A stretch of DNA of 9,952 bases from Ruminococcus sp. UBA7013 (GTDB lineage Bacteria > Bacillota > Clostridia > Oscillospirales > Ruminococcaceae): assembly GCA_002449585.1 (NCBI GenBank), contig DJXD01000102.1, forward strand, positions 1 through 9,952, given 5' to 3'. Each line of letters opens with the position of its first letter. Position 1 is the stretch's first letter. The notes under the pieces are model-generated. The model was not told the origin of the DNA, did not search any database, and worked only from the letters and a program-made list of their open reading frames with translations. Shown here piece after piece: positions 5,646-9,952 of the stretch. A program made the position numbers and the translations under genes.

Positions 5646-7294
5646 TTCAGAAAGTAAAAAATAGTATCATTCTGCTGTTTTTCAACATGCTATTTCTGAT
5701 CTTCTCGAACTCTGCCATAGAAGCGAATGCTGTTACAGATCTGATCAAGCAGGATTTATGCTTTACCTGGTCGGAAGAATCCGAAGGGAATACAATCCAG
5801 ATGATAGCATCCTCCTGCGAAACACAGAATTATCATGTTACCATCAAAGCAGATGCAACTGTCTTTCCAGATCATGCCTTTCTGCATGTGACAGAATTAT
5901 CTGAAAATCAACAGGCCTATCAAAACGCATATCACATCATACAAGATCTTGATGCTAATCATGATCCAGTACAGTTTTCCGCTTTGGATATTAGTCTTTA
6001 TCAAGATAATATAGCAATCGAACCCAAAGGAACTATCAATGTCAATATCGCATTCAAGAATTTGCCCGAACATGCCGAGGATATCACATTGCATCATATT
6101 CATGATTCTGAACCGGAACGCATCACGACAATAGAAAACAAGCATTCTATCCTATTTGATACAGATCAATTTTCTATTTATGCGATTACATGGCATCAGA
6201 AAGAAAATATTTCTATCAAAATCAAAGATACGGTTTTGCAAGATGGCCGTTTCTTAGCAGAATTATCCGGAAACATTCCGGAGGGAAAAATCATTTATCA
6301 ATGGTATCGACGGCCGGCCGGATCTTCTGATCCATGGGAATTGATAGAAAATGCATATGGACTAGATTATCATATCCCGGCAGATCCTACAGAAAATTGG
6401 CTGAATGTGGCTTATGATCGCCTGATTGCACCTGATTCAGATTTATATGAATATAAAGTCATCGCTTTGCAGGAGGATCAGGAAATTGCAGAATCTTCTG
6501 CTATGCAAGTTCCCTATTATGATACCATCCAAAATGGCGGATTCGAAAGCCCTGATGCTTCTAAAGTAGCTCCTGCGGATGGGGGCTGGAATTGGAATGC
6601 CCAGATACTTGCCGATTATTCACAAAATGATATTAATATTGCATGGAAAACTACTGCTTTTGATAACAGGATCGAATTAATTCATCCTTCTGCCGATGCT
6701 TCCAGCGCAAAAAATGCTTATGGTTCGGAAATTATCCATCTGCATGATAGCCAATGCGCAGAAATTCTCTGTAACGCTGTGGGGGCATTATATCAAGATA
6801 TTCTCACGATTCCGGGCTCTATCATGTATTGGGAATTTTATCAATTAGGGAGAAATGCGACAAATATGATGTATGTCGTTCCGATTCCAACAGCATGGTT
6901 TGATGGAAATGTGGTAACTGTGCCCGAAATCGGAAATTATGATCTTTCGACGGAAACAGGAATTGCTGATTTTAAATCTGAAATTCTGGATCAAAATCGG
7001 CTCTCTGGTGCAAAAGAAGCAACCGCCACGGCAAATGGCTGGATTTATCATAATGCTATCTATACTGTACCCGAAAATCAATATGTAACAAGATATTTAT
7101 TTCTTTCCATATCCGGCACAAATCATGATCCTACAAAGGGAAATATCATTGATGATGTCAAATTCAGCCGGGAAGCCCCTGCGATTGCTCCGTTCCCTGT
7201 GGCTACGGGATTGCATCTCATAGATGATAGCTTATTATTGATAATCGCTCTAAGTGGCATGATGATTTATAGATTCAGAAAAGGGCATGCATGA
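5636..7294 (+). CDS. Secreted, sortase-anchored adhesin (probable pilus tip/ancillary subunit)
   Basis: This is a 552-residue exported surface protein. It has a hydrophobic signal sequence (about 8-31, possible cleavage after EANA). A beta-rich domain (about 35-185) ends in DQFSIYAIT, a strand common in Gram-positive surface proteins. An Ig-like domain with YQWYRR spans about 190-295. A jelly-roll, carbohydrate-binding-module-like domain spans about 297-512, with NGGFE (300-304), IAWKTTAFDNRIEL (335-348), ALYQDILTIPGS (384-395) and NIIDDVKF (503-510). The C-terminus is a sorting signal: FPVATG (520-525), hydrophobic helix (about 527-546), then the positive tail RFRKGHA. It is first in a four-gene cassette and overlaps the next start by 4 bases, in the slot of Cpa in streptococcal FCT loci. 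No Cys-Gln thioester domain is evident. The GTG start is weak because the AGGGG ribosome-like run abuts it. The binding target is unknown. Confidence 0.85.
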   Translation: MRSIQKVKNSIILLFFNMLFLIFSNSAIEANAVTDLIKQDLCFTWSEESEGNTIQMIASSCETQNYHVTIKADATVFPDHAFLHVTELSENQQAYQNAYHIIQDLDANHDPVQFSALDISLYQDNIAIEPKGTINVNIAFKNLPEHAEDITLHHIHDSEPERITTIENKHSILFDTDQFSIYAITWHQKENISIKIKDTVLQDGRFLAELSGNIPEGKIIYQWYRRPAGSSDPWELIENAYGLDYHIPADPTENWLNVAYDRLIAPDSDLYEYKVIALQEDQEIAESSAMQVPYYDTIQNGGFESPDASKVAPADGGWNWNAQILADYSQNDINIAWKTTAFDNRIELIHPSADASSAKNAYGSEIIHLHDSQCAEILCNAVGALYQDILTIPGSIMYWEFYQLGRNATNMMYVVPIPTAWFDGNVVTVPEIGNYDLSTETGIADFKSEILDQNRLSGAKEATATANGWIYHNAIYTVPENQYVTRYLFLSISGTNHDPTKGNIIDDVKFSREAPAIAPFPVATGLHLIDDSLLLIIALSGMMIYRFRKGHA

Positions 7295-7782
7295 TGAAAC
7301 AGACAATGATCCGTATTTTGCTAAAATTATTATTTCTGCTATGTCTATTTTATCTGCTATTCGGCATCATGTTCGGCCTTCTGCCCATGCCGAATGAGGA
7401 TATGAAACCGGGTATCCGTGCAGGTGATGTATTATTCTATCAGCGCAGAGCTACTCTATTTCATCAGAATGATGTGATCGTCTATACAGCCGGGGATCAT
7501 CTGCATGTGGGGAGAATCATTGCGCAAAGCGGTGATATTATAGAAATCACAGATTCTGATGCACTTATGATTAATCATAGTGTCATGCTGGAACAAGATA
7601 TTTATTATCCTACTCCTATGTTTGATAGTAATATCTCCTATCCGATGGAAATCGGCAATGAAGCCTATTTTATATTAGGGGATTATCGTGAAAATGCAAA
7701 AGATAGCCGTATTTATGGAGCGATTCCAAAAGCCAATATCAAAGGAAAAGTGATCACTGTTCTTAGAAGAAATCTATTTTAA
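7291..7782 (+). CDS. sipA: SipA-like pseudo signal peptidase, pilus assembly factor
   Basis: This 163-residue protein has the signal peptidase I (S26) fold but probably lacks peptidase activity. One N-terminal membrane helix (about 8-31) is followed by an outward-facing domain. The box with the catalytic Ser reads EDMKPGIRAGD, with Asp37 in the Ser position. The box with the catalytic Lys reads HVGRIIAQSGD, with Gly74 in the Lys position. The last family box, GDYRENAKDSRIYG (130-143), is intact. The Asp and Gly are 37 residues apart. From memory, S. pyogenes SipA, which is needed for pilus polymerisation, has Asp48/Gly85 at these sites, the same spacing. It starts within the stop of the adhesin gene (ATGA overlap) and lies 25 bases before the pilin gene. 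It likely acts as a membrane-bound chaperone for pilin polymerisation with the class B sortase. A genuine peptidase with changed chemistry is less likely. Confidence 0.9.
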   Translation: MMKQTMIRILLKLLFLLCLFYLLFGIMFGLLPMPNEDMKPGIRAGDVLFYQRRATLFHQNDVIVYTAGDHLHVGRIIAQSGDIIEITDSDALMINHSVMLEQDIYYPTPMFDSNISYPMEIGNEAYFILGDYRENAKDSRIYGAIPKANIKGKVITVLRRNLF

Positions 7783-7807
7783 TCTCATCAAGAAAGGATA
7801 ATTGCTC

Positions 7808-9001
7808 ATGAGACGCAAATTTTATTTTCAGCAAGGCGCAGTTATTTCAACAATCCTGATTTTATGTTCATCTGGGATGATTTCGCATGCGGAAGAAGAA
7901 CCTAATCCCATGCCCCCAGCTATCACCTCTTTTGATATCAGCAAGAAAATTCCTAAAAAAAGCTTTACCTATGCGCCAAATCTGACAGCCGATTTTCAAA
8001 TTATGGTCTCCTCTGAAAATGATACCGATCGGCATGAGAGCATGATCGAGAATGAAACACATGGCTGGAGATGGGGCACAAAAGGCTTACTTTCTTTTGA
8101 TCCGAATGATTTCACTAGTGATGCTTCTCAACAAGCGATTCTTAATTTTTCCCCTCAAGATTCTGATATTGGGGAAACAGAACTCATCATCAGCCAGCCG
8201 ATTTATATCAATACAGAATTATTACAAAGTGGCAATATCATTCCGGGGGTATATCGCTATCAGCTGACGGAACTGCCCAGCACTTATGATGGCATGATCA
8301 ATGATAGCAATCCGGAAAGATATGTCTATCTTTATATCTATTATGCCAATAGCACCGAAACAAGCCCTGGTGATCCCTCTAAGGGCTGTGCCGTGAAAGA
8401 GATTATCATTACGCATAACAATGAAACCGGAGATGCCGAAATAAAAGAAAATGGGGTCTCTTGGTCAAATGATTATGAAAAAAATATATATCAATTGCAG
8501 GTCAAAAAACAGGTTTCCGGGAATCTGGGTGATCAAAATCAATTATTTGATTTTACTGTCAGTGTAGCCGGCACAGCTGGAGAATGGTATCATGTTGTAT
8601 GCGGAGATCATGTATATCAATTAGAAGCTAATGCAGAAACACCCCTCACGATCCAGATGAAACATAATGATGTATTTTATATTTACGGTTTAAGCCCTAC
8701 GGATATTATCACTGTGACCGAAGCAGATTATAGTTATCTTAGTTATACTACTTCTATTAGCGATCCTGAAAATATGCTATCAGAATCAGAAGACACTATT
8801 TCTGATCCTCGCTCTTTTAAGGGAAGCATCAAGCCCGAATTTGTAGGGAATACGGAACAAGTTAACCTGATTTTTAATAATAATAAAAGTGTTACTGTAG
8901 CAACAGGCTTTGCACGGGAATATGGTTCTTATCTGGGAATTATGCTGATCGCCGGTATGGGTGCAATCGGCCTAGCTGTTTCGAATCGAAAACGAAATTG
9001 A
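7808..9001 (+). CDS. fctA: FctA/Spy0128-like major pilin with two isopeptide domains
   Basis: This 397-residue secreted pilin shaft subunit has a signal peptide to about residue 28 (cleavage after SHA). Domain 1 (about 38-225) has Lys46/47 in DISKK, Glu155 in YRYQLTEL and Asn221. Domain 2 (about 228-360) has Lys234 in QVKKQVSGN, Glu305 in VTVTEADYSYLSYTT and Asn358 in FNNNK. These line up with the two Lys-Asn isopeptide bonds and catalytic Glu residues I recall for S. pyogenes Spy0128. Lys213, 8 residues before Asn221, matches the site of the polymerising lysine. The sorting signal is TVATG (363-367), a Gly-rich membrane helix and NRKRN. ATG at 7808 is used because AAAGGA lies 9 bases upstream; TTG 7802 would be too close. 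Its stop overlaps the sortase start (TGATG), so the two are translationally coupled. The symbol is by homology in recognisable motifs, not by search. Confidence 0.9.
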   Translation: MRRKFYFQQGAVISTILILCSSGMISHAEEEPNPMPPAITSFDISKKIPKKSFTYAPNLTADFQIMVSSENDTDRHESMIENETHGWRWGTKGLLSFDPNDFTSDASQQAILNFSPQDSDIGETELIISQPIYINTELLQSGNIIPGVYRYQLTELPSTYDGMINDSNPERYVYLYIYYANSTETSPGDPSKGCAVKEIIITHNNETGDAEIKENGVSWSNDYEKNIYQLQVKKQVSGNLGDQNQLFDFTVSVAGTAGEWYHVVCGDHVYQLEANAETPLTIQMKHNDVFYIYGLSPTDIITVTEADYSYLSYTTSISDPENMLSESEDTISDPRSFKGSIKPEFVGNTEQVNLIFNNNKSVTVATGFAREYGSYLGIMLIAGMGAIGLAVSNRKRN

Positions 9002-9753
9002 TGAAAGGATTCGCTTGGCTTGCCCATATCGGAGAAAATTTGATAGATCTGATCATTTATTTGTTCTTTTTCTGCCTGATCCTGTATAGTGCCTATTCTG
9101 TGTGGGATACGTATCAAATCAAGCATAGTGCATTGATAGATCAATCTCTGCTTCGCTATAAACCAGATATTAAAAATCCAGAAGCCCCGGAATTACAGCA
9201 ATTAAAAGAGATCACTGCGGATGTATTTGCCTGGCTGACAATTGAGGATACGCATATTAATTATCCTGTTGTCACATGTCAGAATAATACAGAATATCTG
9301 AATCAAAATATCTATGGCGAATTTTCTTTTACAGGGGCTGTATTTCTAGATTGTCAGAATCATTCTGATATGTCTGATACTTATAGCATTGTGTATGCGC
9401 ATCATATGAATAATGGCGCAATGTTCGGGGATATTGCCAATTTTCTGAAACAGGATTATTTTCAGGCGCATACTTCGGGGACATTGCAGACGATCGGGGC
9501 AATTTATGATATTGCATTTTTTGCTATCTGCAAAACGAGCTGTTATGATGAAATATTATGCCAAAATCCACAGCTGATAAATCAAGAATCGCTGCCGGAT
9601 ATGATTGCTTATATCAATAAAATTGCGCTATGGAAACGCACTTGTGATTTTCACGCCGATGATCATATTATTGCTTTATACACATGCGGAGAGGGCATGA
9701 CAAATGGCCGGCTACTTCTGCTTGGCAAACTGATACCGCAAAAATCGATATGA
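9001..9753 (+). CDS. Class B sortase (pilin polymerase)
   Basis: This membrane transpeptidase has 250 residues. The N-terminal helix spans about 13-34. The sortase barrel starts at FAWLTIEDTHINYPVV (76-91). GAVFLD (112-117) and YAHHMNNGAMFGDI (132-145) carry catalytic His134. ALYTCGEG (225-232) carries Cys229, and GR (236-237) supplies Arg237. The long N-terminal extension and the HHM-G-MF block are class B traits. Pilin-polymerising sortases of FCT loci are also class B, so it probably links FctA-like subunits and the adhesin, both ending in VATG, with help from the SipA-like protein. ATG 9001 shares its A with the pilin stop. There is no good ribosome site, so coupled translation is likely; the TTG at 8998 is a poorer choice. 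There is no base pilin or second sortase after it in the window. Confidence 0.93.
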   Translation: MKGFAWLAHIGENLIDLIIYLFFFCLILYSAYSVWDTYQIKHSALIDQSLLRYKPDIKNPEAPELQQLKEITADVFAWLTIEDTHINYPVVTCQNNTEYLNQNIYGEFSFTGAVFLDCQNHSDMSDTYSIVYAHHMNNGAMFGDIANFLKQDYFQAHTSGTLQTIGAIYDIAFFAICKTSCYDEILCQNPQLINQESLPDMIAYINKIALWKRTCDFHADDHIIALYTCGEGMTNGRLLLLGKLIPQKSI

Positions 9754-9760
9754 TTACAAA

Positions 9761-9844
9761 CTTGACAAATTTTAACAGAAGTTAGCAAGAAATCCCCCAC
9801 CTCTGTAGGTGGGGGATGAATTGCGTCCCACCTTCTTGACAAAT
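9761..9844. repeat. 10-bp direct repeat CTTGACAAAT flanking a hairpin
   Basis: CTTGACAAAT occurs at 9761-9770 and 9835-9844, with TTAA or CTAA following at similar distance. The two copies bracket the hairpin at 9792-9817. The second copy supplies a -35 box; the first has no matching -10. IS200/IS605 elements do not make target duplications, so this may reflect an insertion junction or chance similarity of promoter-like DNA. Confidence 0.5.
9792..9817 (+). repeat. Perfect 11-bp hairpin, probable IS605-type element end
   Basis: ATCCCCCACCT (9792-9802), loop CTGT, AGGTGGGGGAT (9807-9817). No T run follows, so it is not a standard terminator. Its CCCCCAC...GTGGGGGATGAAT core matches the hairpin next to tnpB (1278-1309 read on the minus strand). 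In both places a TTGACA-N17-TATANT promoter follows 20-28 bases later. It most likely marks an end of a second IS605-family element that continues off the right edge. Confidence 0.6.
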
Positions 9845-9864
9845 GCTAAAAAATATGATATACT
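9836..9864 (+). promoter_or_regulatory. Strong promoter reading off the right edge
   Basis: TTGACA (9836-9841), exactly 17 bases, TATACT (9859-9864). Start of RNA is expected near 9871. Spacer and boxes resemble those of the tnpB promoter, including an ATATG stretch just before the -10. It drives the structured RNA that begins at about 9871. Confidence 0.8.
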
Positions 9865-9870
9865 GAACTC

Positions 9871-9952
9871 AGATTTTTTGAGAGAACAACAGGGTGTTGT
9901 CTCTTGTGATGTGCCTGTACTCCAATAGAGCGAAAACCAAGCCGTGAGTACA
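9871..9952 (+). ncRNA. Start of a structured RNA or leader (cut by window edge)
   Basis: From the predicted start site the RNA folds at once. GAGAG-A-ACAACA (9880-9891) pairs with TGTTGT-CTCTT (9895-9905), giving 11 pairs with one bulged A and loop GGG. TGTACTC (9916-9922) pairs with GAGTACA (9946-9952), closing a 23-nt loop containing AGCGAAAACCAAGC. No open frame starts here. Given the IS605-like hairpin upstream, it could be an omega-RNA of an IscB/HEARO-type element, which lies upstream of its nuclease gene, or a structured leader of another gene. I do not recognise the family with certainty. Confidence 0.4.

Noticed and set aside
5636..7294. Cpa-type thioester adhesin
   Set aside because: Position in the cassette suggests Cpa, but no thioester-type Cys/Gln pair in a TED-like context is visible; the four cysteines are at 42, 61, 374 and 379 in other contexts.
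7802..7810. TTG start six bases before the pilin ATG
   Set aside because: The AAAGGA site is only 3 bases from TTG but 9 from the ATG at 7808.
9762..9790. Promoter from the first CTTGACAAAT copy
   Set aside because: No -10 hexamer is present 16-18 bases downstream (GCAAGA or similar only).
9792..9817. Hairpin after the sortase gene as an intrinsic terminator of the pilus operon
   Set aside because: There is no T run on either side, and its core matches the tnpB-side element hairpin, so an IS end is the better reading.

Overview
The window reads as chromosome of a low-to-mid-GC Gram-positive gut anaerobe, most likely a Clostridia/Ruminococcus-type Firmicute. The clues are AT-rich intergenic DNA, strong AGGAGG-like ribosome sites, a transcription-attenuating lysine riboswitch and a sortase-assembled pilus cassette. 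The taxon is inferred from style, not from a search.

Region 1 (1-1331, minus strand): the 5' part of an IS200/IS605-family element carrying a stand-alone tnpB (392 codons visible, running off the left edge). It has its own consensus promoter, an 11-bp inverted repeat around the start codon and a CCCCCAC/GTGGGGG hairpin at the element end. No tnpA is visible.

Region 2 (1332-4462, minus strand): a lysine/diaminopimelate operon asd-dapA-dapB. It starts from a sigma-70 type promoter, passes through a lysine riboswitch with an intrinsic terminator, and ends in a terminator after dapB. The three enzymes carry aspartyl phosphate through to tetrahydrodipicolinate, feeding lysine and the peptidoglycan cross-linking diamino acid.

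Region 3 (4456-5573, plus strand): monocistronic queA (queuosine tRNA modification), fired divergently from asd. The -35 boxes of the two promoters overlap almost completely. An intrinsic terminator follows queA.

Region 4 (5636-9753, plus strand): a compact four-gene pilus cassette: large surface adhesin, SipA-like pseudo signal peptidase, FctA-like major pilin with two isopeptide-type domains, and class B sortase. The genes are tightly coupled (two junctions overlap). The order matches streptococcal FCT loci (ancillary pilin, sipA, fctA, class B sortase). Both surface proteins share an unusual VATG sorting motif in place of the usual VPTG. The SipA-like protein has Asp and Gly where signal peptidases have the catalytic Ser and Lys. 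No base pilin (FctB) is visible.

Region 5 (9754-9952): non-coding. It holds a perfect 11-bp hairpin related to the one next to tnpB, then a consensus promoter and the start of a strongly structured RNA that runs off the right edge. This is probably the beginning of a second IS605-type element (tnpB- or IscB-like), or a structured leader RNA.
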